From assembly GCA_002328485.1 (NCBI GenBank), contig DCUF01000061.1, positions 1 to 14,941 on the forward strand: a stretch of DNA of 14,941 nt, read 5' to 3'. How positions within the stretch are numbered: position 1 is the stretch's first letter; every line of letters starts with the position of its first letter. The notes under the pieces are model-generated. The model ran no database searches, was not told the origin of the DNA, and saw nothing but the letters and a program-made list of their open reading frames with translations. Source of the stretch: Deltaproteobacteria bacterium UBA2221. GTDB taxonomy: Bacteria; Desulfobacterota; Syntrophorhabdia; Syntrophorhabdales; WCHB1-27. Shown piece by piece: positions 7,606 to 14,941 of this stretch. A program made the translations under genes and the position numbers.

Positions 7606-7622
7606 AGCAATGATCGTGCCAG
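7606..7622 (-). promoter_or_regulatory. Sigma-54 (-24/-12) promoter, perfect consensus, reading toward the ligase gene
   Basis: The minus strand reads CTGGCACGATCATTGCT, which fits every defined position of the published consensus YTGGCACGRNNNTTGCW, with the -24 GG and -12 GC exactly ten bases apart. Transcription should start near 7595 and run into the ligase gene with a leader of about 200 bases. Such promoters stay silent without an AAA+ enhancer-binding protein; one is encoded at 2660-4009. The site lies in a non-coding divergent region, as expected for a real promoter. Confidence 0.85.
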
Positions 7623-7684
7623 CACCTTTCACTAAGTAAACCCTGCGCTATGACACGAGCAGCCAGTTGACAGCGCCAAAGGAA

Positions 7685-7720
7685 AGGAAAGATTTCTTCC
7701 GAGAAGGAAAGTTTCTTTCT
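7685..7720. promoter_or_regulatory. Two related dyad sequences, candidate enhancer sites
   Basis: AGGAAAGATTTCTTC (7685-7699) and AGGAAAGTTTCTTTC (7705-7719) start 20 bases apart, close to two helical turns. The second sits in a near-perfect 19-base palindrome (7702-7720, 8 of 9 pairs). They lie about 90-125 bases upstream of the predicted sigma-54 start, the usual place for activator sites. They also abut the -35 of the divergent acetyltransferase promoter, so a protein bound here could affect both genes. The binding protein is inferred, not shown. Confidence 0.45.
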
Positions 7721-7723
7721 ATC

Positions 7724-7753
7724 CTGACACCGCTGCAAGGGACGTGTTACAAT
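7724..7753 (+). promoter_or_regulatory. Sigma-70 promoter of the Pat-like acetyltransferase gene
   Basis: CTGACA (7724-7729, 5 of 6) and TACAAT (7748-7753, 5 of 6) are 18 bases apart, with an extended -10 TG at 7745-7746. The expected start near 7760 leaves a short leader carrying AGGAG at 7776-7780, nine bases before the GTG start codon. Confidence 0.65.
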
Positions 7754-7789
7754 CCTGCCTAGAGAAATCACGTACAGGAGCGGGAAGCA

Positions 7790-10471
7790 GTGAAGTCAGC
7801 CATGAATGACCTAAGAAGGATGCTTAATCCCAAAACTATAGCTCTCATCGGTGCAACGGAAAAAAACGGTACTATCGGGCGGACAATTATGGGAAACCTT
7901 CTGTCCTTGGAAGGTGTCGATATCTGCCCTGTCAGTATCGCGAGGAAGAGCGTTTTGGGAATCGAAGCCTATCCGAGCGTCGGGATGATCCCTCAGCACG
8001 TGGATCTCGCCATTATCGCCACGCCAGCCCGAACCGTTCCGGCGATAGTCGAGGAGTGTGGAATGAGCGGCGTGAACGGGGTGGTTATCGTCTCCGGGGG
8101 CTTCGGGGAGATAGGGGAAGAGGGGAAGAGGCTTGAAGGCCGGATAAAGGATACTGGGAAGAAATACCAGATGCGGCTCCTGGGTCCTGAGTCTGCAGGT
8201 TTTGTAAGGCCCTTGACCGGTTTGAATGCGACCTTTCTCAGGAGCGTCATATGTCCGGGAAATATCGGTTTCTTGTCCCAGAATGCGGGATTATGCGCCG
8301 CCATTGTCGATTGGGCTGCCAATAGCGGAATCGGCTTCAGTATGGTTGCATCCCTTGGCTCCATGATTGATGTGGACTTGGCAGACCTCATCGATTTTCT
8401 TGCCGACGACTATGCAACAAAAAGCGTGCTGATTTACATGGAAACCGTGGGGGATACAAGACGGTTCATGAGCGCGGCGCGCGCGATCGCCAGCAGGAAA
8501 CCCATCATCGTTTTGAAACCCGGCCGGTTTAGCCTTGGGGCAGAAGACATCTTTTCCTCCCTGGGACCCGGAGGAGATGACGAGATATACGACGGAGCCT
8601 TCCGAAGGGCCGGTATTCTGAGGGTCAGAGATATAGCCGAACTATTCAATAGCGCCCGGATTCTGGATTCCGAAAGGCTACCGAGAGGACCGAGGGTTGC
8701 TATTATTACGAATGCAGGACCGCTGGGGCTTGCAGCCATCGACGCCCTCAAGGAACTGGGAAGTGAACTTGCGAGGCTTTCGGACATGAGCCTGCAGGAG
8801 ATGAGAGAGTTTCTGCCGCCCCACTGGAGGCCTACCAACCCAGTTAACCTCCTGGCCTTTGCAGACATTGGAAGATACACGAGATCGCTCGAAACCTGTT
8901 TACGCGACCCCGCAGTAGACGGAGTGCTTGTCTTTCATGTTCCAGAGGGATCTACCCCGTCCGAAGAGCTTGCACGAGAGGTTGCCCGTCTGGCTGCAAA
9001 GACCACAAAGCCCGTCATAGCCGCCTGGATGGGGGGGAGGGAGGCCGAGCCGGGGAGGAGGATCTTCGTCAGACACGACATCCCCGTCTTCAAGACGCCA
9101 GAGGATGCGGCCAAGACCTACGCCTTGATGTACAGGCGAAGACGGAATCTGGATCACCTTTATGAAACCCCGGTTGAGTTGCCCCTTCACCTCCCATCCG
9201 ACAAAGAGGCATTGAAAGGGAGCATCAGACGGATGCGGGACGAGGGCAGATGGGTTCTCAACGAAAAGGAGTCGAAGGATCTTCTCGCAAGCTACGGGAT
9301 CCCCGTTGCCACCGCCTGTGTGGCAAGAGATTCGGACGAGGCGGTGAGCATCGGTGAGAGGATAGGCTATCCTGTTGTCGTTAAGGTGATATCACCTGAC
9401 ATCGCAACAAAAAGTGAGGTTGGCGGTGTGATGCTGGACGTCAGATCCTCGGATGCGATCAGACAGGCGTGGGACATTCTTCCAAGGGTCCTCCATGACC
9501 GGGTCCCCCTCGCAAAGATAGAGGGTCTTTCCGTAGAGCCCCTGATTGAAAACATCGATTATGAGCTCACCTTGGCGGCGAGAAAGGACAGGAAGTTCGG
9601 CACTATAGTGCTATTGGGCCTGGCAGGGTTGGCAAGTGAGTTTTTTCGGGAGGTTTCTATCGCCCTTCCACCTCTCAACCAGACGCTGGCAAAAATGCTG
9701 ATTCAGGAAACGAAGGCGTACACCCTCCTCCGCGGCTTTCGGACGAAAGAGCCCGCTGATTTTGAGCAACTTGAGGAGCTTATCGTCAACTTTTCGAATC
9801 TGATCGTCGACTTTCCGGAATTCGCCGAGATCGTTGTCCATCCGTTGGCCATCGCGAAGGGGAGACCCCACGCTCTCGGTGTACGAATGGCTCTGGACAG
9901 GGAGTATGGAGAGCAACCTTCCGGATACCCGCATCTGGTCATCAAACCTTATCCCAGGCAGTACATTACGGAATGGCGGACCTGGGACGGGCTGAAGGTG
10001 CTTCTGAGACCGATAAAACCGGAGGATGAGCCGCTGGAACAGGAGATGTTTGCCTCGTTGGATCACGAGACGATAAGAATGCGCCTTTTGGGGCCCGTGA
10101 AAGATATTCGTTCCCACGACTGGCTTATCCGTTTCTGTAACATAGACTACTACAGACATATCGCCATCGTCGCTGAGATAAGGGAAGGGGGGGAGAAAAG
10201 GATGATAGGTGTTGGGAGGCTTGCCATGACCCCTGATTTTGATTCGGCTGAATTTGCCCTTCTCGTCCACGATCGCTACCAGAGGAAGGGGTTGGGCGAC
10301 AAACTGTTGAGGATGCTTATCGACATAGGGAAGGAAAAAGGCCTTGGGGAGATTTCGGGAGAAATGCTCAGTGAAAACACAAAAATGGTGAGCCTGGCCA
10401 TGAAGCTCGGCTTTACTCCCAGGTCAACAGGTGATGGGACCACAGAAGTTCGACTGAATCTGAAGGGATGA
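7790..10471 (+). CDS. Pat-like protein lysine acetyltransferase: inactive NDP-forming acyl-CoA ligase fused to GNAT
   Basis: The 893-residue protein matches the length and domain order of PatZ/Pat: a CoA-binding Rossmann domain (about 10-145), two succinyl-CoA-ligase-like domains (about 150-460), an ATP-grasp domain (about 480-700) and a C-terminal GNAT domain (about 730-885). GNAT keeps the acetyl-CoA loop QRKGLG at 831-836 and the family glutamate in AEFALLV (E821). In active ADP-forming ligases the alpha-domain phosphohistidine lies in SHTG; here the site reads SSLG (S257). The ATP-grasp histidine of HKSDVGG is also lost, reading ATKSEVGG (T540). Ligase activity is therefore unlikely, and the ligase part probably serves as an acyl-CoA or regulatory sensor, as in Pat. 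GTG at 7790 was chosen because AGGAG lies nine bases before it; the ATG at 7802 is too far. The gene is divergent from an acyl-CoA ligase carrying a Pat target motif, which suggests enzyme and substrate. It converges on xerD after a 38-base gap with no clear terminator. Confidence 0.92.
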   Translation: MKSAMNDLRRMLNPKTIALIGATEKNGTIGRTIMGNLLSLEGVDICPVSIARKSVLGIEAYPSVGMIPQHVDLAIIATPARTVPAIVEECGMSGVNGVVIVSGGFGEIGEEGKRLEGRIKDTGKKYQMRLLGPESAGFVRPLTGLNATFLRSVICPGNIGFLSQNAGLCAAIVDWAANSGIGFSMVASLGSMIDVDLADLIDFLADDYATKSVLIYMETVGDTRRFMSAARAIASRKPIIVLKPGRFSLGAEDIFSSLGPGGDDEIYDGAFRRAGILRVRDIAELFNSARILDSERLPRGPRVAIITNAGPLGLAAIDALKELGSELARLSDMSLQEMREFLPPHWRPTNPVNLLAFADIGRYTRSLETCLRDPAVDGVLVFHVPEGSTPSEELAREVARLAAKTTKPVIAAWMGGREAEPGRRIFVRHDIPVFKTPEDAAKTYALMYRRRRNLDHLYETPVELPLHLPSDKEALKGSIRRMRDEGRWVLNEKESKDLLASYGIPVATACVARDSDEAVSIGERIGYPVVVKVISPDIATKSEVGGVMLDVRSSDAIRQAWDILPRVLHDRVPLAKIEGLSVEPLIENIDYELTLAARKDRKFGTIVLLGLAGLASEFFREVSIALPPLNQTLAKMLIQETKAYTLLRGFRTKEPADFEQLEELIVNFSNLIVDFPEFAEIVVHPLAIAKGRPHALGVRMALDREYGEQPSGYPHLVIKPYPRQYITEWRTWDGLKVLLRPIKPEDEPLEQEMFASLDHETIRMRLLGPVKDIRSHDWLIRFCNIDYYRHIAIVAEIREGGEKRMIGVGRLAMTPDFDSAEFALLVHDRYQRKGLGDKLLRMLIDIGKEKGLGEISGEMLSENTKMVSLAMKLGFTPRSTGDGTTEVRLNLKG

Positions 10472-10509
10472 TCCTGTGCAGGTAGCGCCGCCGGGGAAGC
10501 GCCTCTTCT

Positions 10510-11370
10510 CTATCCCCTCGGGTGGTATTTTTTGTGCAGCTCCCTAAGGCGTTTCTTGTCCACGTGGGTATATACCTGGGTTGTGGAGATATCCTCATGA
10601 CCAAGCAAGAGCTGGACCGACCTGAGATCGGCGCCCCCCTCCAGGAGATGGGTCGCAAAGGTATGGCGGAGGGTGTGAGGAGAAATCTTGACCCCGCCTA
10701 TCTTGAGGCCATATTGGCGAAGGAGCTTCCAGACCGCCTGCCTGGTAATGACGCCACCCCTGCCGTTAGGAAAAAGAAAGGAAACGGTCGGATCGATGCG
10801 TTCCATATAGGACTTTAGGGTGGACCGTGCATGGGAATTAAGAGGAACGACACGTTCCTTCGACCTTTTTCCATAGGCAATCACGAACCCCGCTTCGAGA
10901 TTGACATCACTTTTCTTCAGGTTTATCAGTTCCGAAACCCGCAGGCCCGTAGCATACAGCAACTCAAGAATGACGAGGTCTCGCAACGCCGTCTTTTCGG
11001 GCTTGGGGAGACTGAAGAGACGGGCCATCTCCTCTTCGCTCAGCGCGTGCGGTATGGGCGCTTTGAATTTCGGGATATCTATTTCCGTGGTCGGATTGAC
11101 CGCGATCTTTCCGTCGCGCATCAGAAAGGCAAAAAAGCTTCTCAGGGCGGAGACCGTTCGGACAACACTTCTTGTCTTCTTGTCGGTACTTCTCAAGAAA
11201 CCGAGGAAACGCTCAAGATCTGCGGTACCGGGGAAATCGAGGCCATGATCTTCGAGAAAGGTGATGAATACGAGGATATCCCGGTTGTAGGCCTCAACCG
11301 TATGGGCCGATGCCCCCTGTTCCGAGGTCAGGTGCATAAGGAAGTAATCCAGTTCGCTGTAGAAGTTCAT
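10510..11370 (-). CDS. xerD: Site-specific tyrosine recombinase, XerC/XerD type
   Basis: The 286-residue protein has an N-terminal SAM-like DNA-binding domain (about 1-95) and a catalytic domain with all expected residues: R144 in ATGLRVSEL, K168 in YGKRSKER, H232 and R235 in HTLRHTFATH, H258 in LLGHED, and nucleophile Y267. XerC and XerD act together at dif to resolve chromosome dimers, with FtsK, at the division septum. Length and sequence fit the housekeeping family rather than a phage integrase. Choosing XerD over XerC is a guess from overall similarity. No dif-like site was recognised nearby. The ATG overlaps the dut stop codon as ATGA, and AGGAAG lies just before it, so it is translationally coupled and transcribed with dut and probably pnp. 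Confidence 0.9.
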   Translation of the reverse strand: MNFYSELDYFLMHLTSEQGASAHTVEAYNRDILVFITFLEDHGLDFPGTADLERFLGFLRSTDKKTRSVVRTVSALRSFFAFLMRDGKIAVNPTTEIDIPKFKAPIPHALSEEEMARLFSLPKPEKTALRDLVILELLYATGLRVSELINLKKSDVNLEAGFVIAYGKRSKERVVPLNSHARSTLKSYMERIDPTVSFLFPNGRGGVITRQAVWKLLRQYGLKIGGVKISPHTLRHTFATHLLEGGADLRSVQLLLGHEDISTTQVYTHVDKKRLRELHKKYHPRG

Positions 11371-11810
11371 CGTCTTCCTGTGGAACCGAATCCTCCCTCC
11401 GCGCGGAGGGTATCAGGCAGCTCGTCTTTTTCGTGCCATGATACTCTTAAGGTTCTCTGAAAGACCATCTGGGCAATCCGATCACCGTTGTGAATCACAA
11501 ATGGTTCGACCCCGAAGTTTATCAAAAGGACCTTGATCTCTCCTCGGTAATCAGCATCGATGGTGCCTGGTGTATTGAGGACCGTTACGCCGAACTGATG
11601 GGCCAAGCCGCTTCGGGGCCTGATCTGGGCCTCGCAGCCGGTTGGTATGCCTACCCGAATGCCGGTCGGCACAAGGGCTCGGGCCATGGATTTCAATTCG
11701 AGGGGCTTATTGAGATGGGCACGAAGGTCCATCCCTGACGAAGAGGGCGTCGCGTATTCGGGGAGTAGCACCCCATCCGCTCGTAGGATATAGACGTCTA
11801 TTTGTTCCAA
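11367..11810 (-). CDS. dut: Deoxyuridine 5'-triphosphate nucleotidohydrolase (dUTPase)
   Basis: The 147-residue protein is a full-length trimeric dUTPase, which hydrolyses dUTP to dUMP and pyrophosphate, keeping uracil out of DNA and supplying dTMP synthesis. All five family motifs appear in order: SSGMDLRA, RPRSGLA, GTIDADYRGE (with the catalytic Asp and the base-stacking Tyr), NGDRIAQMVF, and the C-terminal arm GGFGSTG. The start is TTG at 11810. It is preceded by AGGGAG at a short distance, and no ATG or GTG fits better. The frame begins 13 bases before the end of the M16 protease gene and ends in an ATGA overlap with the recombinase gene. This is a compact operon in which dut is probably translated by coupling. 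Confidence 0.95.
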   Translation of the reverse strand: MEQIDVYILRADGVLLPEYATPSSSGMDLRAHLNKPLELKSMARALVPTGIRVGIPTGCEAQIRPRSGLAHQFGVTVLNTPGTIDADYRGEIKVLLINFGVEPFVIHNGDRIAQMVFQRTLRVSWHEKDELPDTLRAEGGFGSTGRR

Positions 11811-13057
11811 AGCTCCCTGATCTTGCCTTCGTCAACAGGACCGAGAACCACGAGAGACATTTTTGAGAGATCGCCGCAGACCATCTCGGCCATCTCTTCA
11901 AGCTGCGGTTTTTTGATCTTTTCGATCTCCTGAAGAGTGCTCTTTAGTGGAATATAGCGTTCGAAGTAGATCTCGTTCTTGGCGAGACGCCCCATTCTGG
12001 CCTCCGAACTTTCAAGGGACATAAAAAAATTGCCTTTGATATGTTCTTTGGCGAAAGCGAGCTCCCCGTCGGAAACGCTGGACCGTCGGATTGTCTCCAT
12101 CTCGTCTTTTATCAATCCGATCACCTCCGGGATAAGGTCGTCGGAGGTGGATGTAGAGATGCCAAAGGTTCCCACGTCACGAAAGCAGTTAACGTAAGAG
12201 AAGATGTTATAAGCTAAGCCGCGGTTTTCACGGATTTCTTGAAAGAGATGGGAGCTCATGCTCCCACCGACAATGGTGTTGAGGGCATACAGAGGGTATC
12301 TTCTCCCGTCCGTCTGCCCGGTTCCATCTGTTCCTATACAGACGTATGTATGTTCGAGATCCTTGGTTCGGATATCGATGGTTGTGTGACTTACCGGTGT
12401 CGCTGTCGTGTCCGTCCCTATACTGAACGCCGGCAGATCGGACATCCGCTTTTCAATTTCGGCCACGAGCACGTCGTGATCGAAGCGGCCCGTTGCAGTC
12501 ATAATGGCATTGGCTGGGGAATAGCGGTTGATGAAGCGGTCGAGAAGCATATCCTTGGTGAGCGCCTCCACATTTTCCACCGAGCCCAAGATAGGCAAGC
12601 CGAGAGCCTGATCCCTGTAGTAGCCGGAATTGAAGATATCGAATATATACTCCTCCGGATTGTCCTCAATCATCTTGATTTCTTGAATCACTACCTGCTT
12701 CTCATGCTCGATATCCTCTTCCCTGAAAAGGGAGTTCTTGTACATGTCGCAGATAATGTCGAGACCGAGGAGCATGTCTCTGCGCAGCATACGGGCATAG
12801 AGGCACGTGTATTCCTTGCCCGTGAAGGCATTTAGACTCCCGCCCACCGCATCCACCTCTCGGGCGATGTCATAGGCTGTTCGACCTTTCGTGCCTTTGA
12901 ACAGCATGTGCTCGATGAAGTGGGAGATCCCGTTTACCTCCGATGTCTCGTCTCTGCTGCCTGTTTTCCACCAAAGCCCCAGGGAGACAGTCGGAAAGTA
13001 GGGGAGTGTTTCGGTGACGACAGTGAGTCCGTTTCCGAGGACCGTTTTTTTATACAT
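11798..13057 (-). CDS. M16 (pitrilysin) family zinc metallopeptidase
   Basis: The 419-residue protein has the inverted zinc motif HFIEH (H46, E49, H50) and the distal zinc ligand E126, exactly 76 residues after the motif, inside QEIKM. The active N-terminal domain (about 1-200) is followed by the inactive M16C-type domain (about 165-345). The arrangement is that of the short, processing-peptidase-like bacterial M16 proteins. No signal peptide is seen, so a cytoplasmic role in peptide turnover is likely, with substrate unknown. A homologous gene next to pnp is known in other bacteria, for example the M16 gene beside pnpA in Bacillus. The start ATG abuts the pnp stop codon (TAA|ATG), with GGAG in the last pnp codons. 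Confidence 0.93.
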   Translation of the reverse strand: MYKKTVLGNGLTVVTETLPYFPTVSLGLWWKTGSRDETSEVNGISHFIEHMLFKGTKGRTAYDIAREVDAVGGSLNAFTGKEYTCLYARMLRRDMLLGLDIICDMYKNSLFREEDIEHEKQVVIQEIKMIEDNPEEYIFDIFNSGYYRDQALGLPILGSVENVEALTKDMLLDRFINRYSPANAIMTATGRFDHDVLVAEIEKRMSDLPAFSIGTDTTATPVSHTTIDIRTKDLEHTYVCIGTDGTGQTDGRRYPLYALNTIVGGSMSSHLFQEIRENRGLAYNIFSYVNCFRDVGTFGISTSTSDDLIPEVIGLIKDEMETIRRSSVSDGELAFAKEHIKGNFFMSLESSEARMGRLAKNEIYFERYIPLKSTLQEIEKIKKPQLEEMAEMVCGDLSKMSLVVLGPVDEGKIRELWNK

Positions 13058-14941
13058 TTACTCCGCCGGTCCCTTAGGCGCCTCTGTCTGTCCCTGTTCT
13101 TTCATGGCGGCTTTCCGGGAAAGCCTTATTCTTCCATTCTGCTCCACGTCGATAACCTTGACGTAGATCTCGTCCCCTTCCTTGACCACATCCGTTACCC
13201 GCTTGATATAGGCGTCGGAGAGCTGGCTAACGTGCACCAGACCGTCAAGACCGGGGGCTATCTCCACGATTGCTCCGAAATCAACAACCTTCTTGACCTT
13301 GCCCAGGTGGATGCTCCCCACCTCGATATCCTTGGTGATCCTCTTGATCAGCTCGATGGCTTCGTTGGCCGATGCCTCATCCTGAGACACGATGGTGACG
13401 ATTCCCGTATCTTCAATGTCAATCTTCACACCGGTCTGATCGACGATGCTCTTGATCATCTTCCCACCCGGGCCTATCACCTCGCGGATTTTCTCAGGTC
13501 TTACCTTCATGGTCCAGATACGCGGGGCATAGGGAGAAAAGGACTCCCGAGGCTTGCCGAGGGTTTGGGTCATGATATCCAGGATTCGACCGATGCCTGC
13601 CTGAGCAAGCTCTACGGCCTTGGACATGATCTCTTTGGTGATACCCTTGACCTTTATGTCCATCTGGATGGCCGTGATGCCATCGCGTGATCCCGTCACT
13701 TTGAAGTCCATATCACCCATATGGTCTTCATCGCCGAGAATATCACTCAGAATCACAAACTTGCCGTCCTGGATGATGAGGCCCATGGCTATACCTGCGA
13801 CCGGTTCCTTTACGGGAACACCGGCGTCCATGAGAGACAGACACCCACTACAGACAGAGGCCATGGAGGATGATCCATTTGACTCCAGGATCTCCGAGAC
13901 AACACGTATGGTGTAGGGAAAGTCTTCCTTGGGGGGGATGATCGGGAGTAGGGCCCTCTCTGCCAAATGTCCATGGCCGATCTCCCGCCGACCCGGGGCC
14001 CCCATGCGGCCTGTCTCGCCAACACTGAAAGGTGGAAAATTATAATGGAGGAGAAAGCTCTTATACCGCTCTCCTTCGTGAAGGGACTCAATCTTCTGCT
14101 CGTCATCGGCTGTTCCGAAGGTGGTTATAGCGAGGGCCTGCGTTTCCCCCCGCGTGAACAGGGCGGAACCGTGGGTGCGGGGCAAGATCCCTACCTGACA
14201 GGTGATGTTTCTGATGTCGTCGGGGTTTCTTCCGTCTATCCTCTTCCCGGTCTCAAATAGGGTTTTCCGCATCACCTCTTTGCCGATCTGGTCAACCGAC
14301 TTCCGCGCCATGGATTTTTGTTCGTCGGGGTACTTGTCGACCAGGCCACGTCCTACCTCGCTCACCTTTGCTCCCCGCTCCAGTTTTGGGCGGATGGCAA
14401 AGGCCTCGACGAGATCCGATTCCACGGCATTTCTTACCTCAGCCTTGAAATCCTCCGGAAGGATCGCCTCGATAACCTGCCATTTTGGCTTGCCGGCCTT
14501 CTCCCTGAGCCGCTCCTGCATCTCTATCAGCGGCAGCATGCTGCGATGGGCAAAATCTATGGCCTCAATCATGTCCGGGCCACTCACGAATTCGGCTCCA
14601 CCCTCGACCATCATGATGGCGTCTCTGCTGCCCGCCACGACGATATCCATATCACTATCTTCCAGAGAGGTCGGATTGATGACGATTTCGCCATCTCTTC
14701 TCCCTATCTTCACTGCCCCTAAGGGACCAAGGAAGGGGATCTGAGAAACGGTCAAGGCCGCCGAGGCGCCGACCATGCTCAGGATCGCCGGATCATTTTC
14801 CTGATCAGCTGAGAGAACAGTGGCTACAACCTGCACCTCTTTATGAAAACCCTTCGCAAAAGACGGCCGCAAGGGACGGTCAATAAGACGTGCCACGAGG
14901 ATCTCGCTTTGGGACGGCCTTCCTTCCCTCTTGAAAAAGCC
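13058..14941 (-). CDS. pnp: Polyribonucleotide nucleotidyltransferase (PNPase), 5' end outside window
   Basis: 627 codons are visible, ending in TAA at 13058-13060. The frame stays open through the window edge, starting GFFKREGRPS, and the well-known SRLIDRPLRP-type segment lies just inside it as ARLIDRPLRP. About 70-75 N-terminal residues are therefore missing, and the GTG at 14896 is an internal Val codon, not a start. Order: the rest of the first RNase PH domain, the all-helical linker, the second RNase PH domain with phosphate-binding SNGSSSMASVCSG and the metal-site segment DILGDEDHMGDMDF, then KH (IREVIGPGGKMIK) and S1 (VDFGAIVEIAPGLDGLVHVSQL) domains. The enzyme degrades RNA 3' to 5' with phosphate and acts in mRNA turnover, often in a degradosome. 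It is the first gene seen in the operon pnp, M16 protease, dut, xer. Confidence 0.97.
   Translation of the reverse strand, partial: GFFKREGRPSQSEILVARLIDRPLRPSFAKGFHKEVQVVATVLSADQENDPAILSMVGASAALTVSQIPFLGPLGAVKIGRRDGEIVINPTSLEDSDMDIVVAGSRDAIMMVEGGAEFVSGPDMIEAIDFAHRSMLPLIEMQERLREKAGKPKWQVIEAILPEDFKAEVRNAVESDLVEAFAIRPKLERGAKVSEVGRGLVDKYPDEQKSMARKSVDQIGKEVMRKTLFETGKRIDGRNPDDIRNITCQVGILPRTHGSALFTRGETQALAITTFGTADDEQKIESLHEGERYKSFLLHYNFPPFSVGETGRMGAPGRREIGHGHLAERALLPIIPPKEDFPYTIRVVSEILESNGSSSMASVCSGCLSLMDAGVPVKEPVAGIAMGLIIQDGKFVILSDILGDEDHMGDMDFKVTGSRDGITAIQMDIKVKGITKEIMSKAVELAQAGIGRILDIMTQTLGKPRESFSPYAPRIWTMKVRPEKIREVIGPGGKMIKSIVDQTGVKIDIEDTGIVTIVSQDEASANEAIELIKRITKDIEVGSIHLGKVKKVVDFGAIVEIAPGLDGLVHVSQLSDAYIKRVTDVVKEGDEIYVKVIDVEQNGRIRLSRKAAMKEQGQTEAPKGPAE

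Noticed and set aside
7583..7771. 62-codon minus-strand frame across the divergent control region
   Set aside because: It spans the sigma-54 promoter, the dyads and the sigma-70 promoter of the opposite gene. The peptide resembles nothing I know. A control region explains the sequence better.
9611..10270. Minus-strand open frame of 219 codons inside the Pat-like gene
   Set aside because: It is antisense to the ATP-grasp and GNAT coding sequence, where the plus-strand frame shows clear conserved motifs. The minus translation shows none.
10472..10509. A bidirectional terminator between the convergent Pat-like and recombinase genes
   Set aside because: Only a direct repeat of AGCGCC and a 4-base self-complementary stem are present, with no T-run on either strand; not enough to call a terminator.
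14894..14896. GTG as the start codon of the PNPase gene
   Set aside because: The frame is open upstream to the window edge, and the upstream residues (GRPSQSEIL) match the conserved PNPase sequence, so the codon is an internal valine.

Overview
The window is a protein-coding stretch of a bacterial chromosome of moderate GC content. No mobile element, CRISPR array, rRNA or tRNA gene was recognised. The gene content suggests a deltaproteobacterial / Desulfobacterota-type anaerobe, possibly a syntroph. The basis is an NtrC-family two-component pair, a perfect sigma-54 promoter, a Pat-type CoA-ligase/GNAT fusion, and a DHH-CBS-CBS-nucleotidyltransferase fusion like those of Aquifex and Geobacter relatives. 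This placement is inference; no marker gene settles it.

Layout. Eight of the nine main genes are on the minus strand. In transcription order, the right-hand block (14941 to 10510) is a tight housekeeping operon: pnp (5' end outside the window), an M16 zinc protease, dut and a XerC/XerD-type recombinase. Its junctions are TAA|ATG, a 13-base overlap and an ATGA overlap. It converges on a plus-strand gene (7790-10471) encoding a Pat-like protein lysine acetyltransferase. A 398-base divergent control region (7392-7789) separates that gene from an AMP-forming acyl/aryl-CoA ligase (5742-7391, minus). Tandem hairpins follow the ligase. Next come a soluble PAS histidine kinase (4002-5519) and a sigma-54-dependent response regulator (2660-4009), overlapping by 8 bases. 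The last gene (1-2569, 3' end outside the window) is a long tRNA nucleotidyltransferase with N-terminal DHH/DHHA1 and paired CBS domains.

Most interesting part. The centre reads like one regulatory module around the acyl-CoA ligase. The ligase is preceded by a sequence matching the whole sigma-54 consensus (7606-7622, minus). Two related dyads one to two helical turns apart (7685-7720) sit about 90-125 bases upstream of the predicted start, where enhancer sites for a sigma-54 activator would be expected. A sigma-54 activator and its kinase are encoded just downstream of the ligase. The divergent Pat homologue has a good sigma-70 promoter. It has lost both histidines needed for CoA-ligase phosphotransfer but keeps its GNAT domain. 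The ligase carries the PX4GK motif known as the target of Pat enzymes around its catalytic lysine. I infer transcriptional control by the two-component system plus post-translational shut-off by lysine acetylation. A 32-codon upstream ORF with a very strong Shine-Dalgarno overlaps the ligase start and may add translational coupling.
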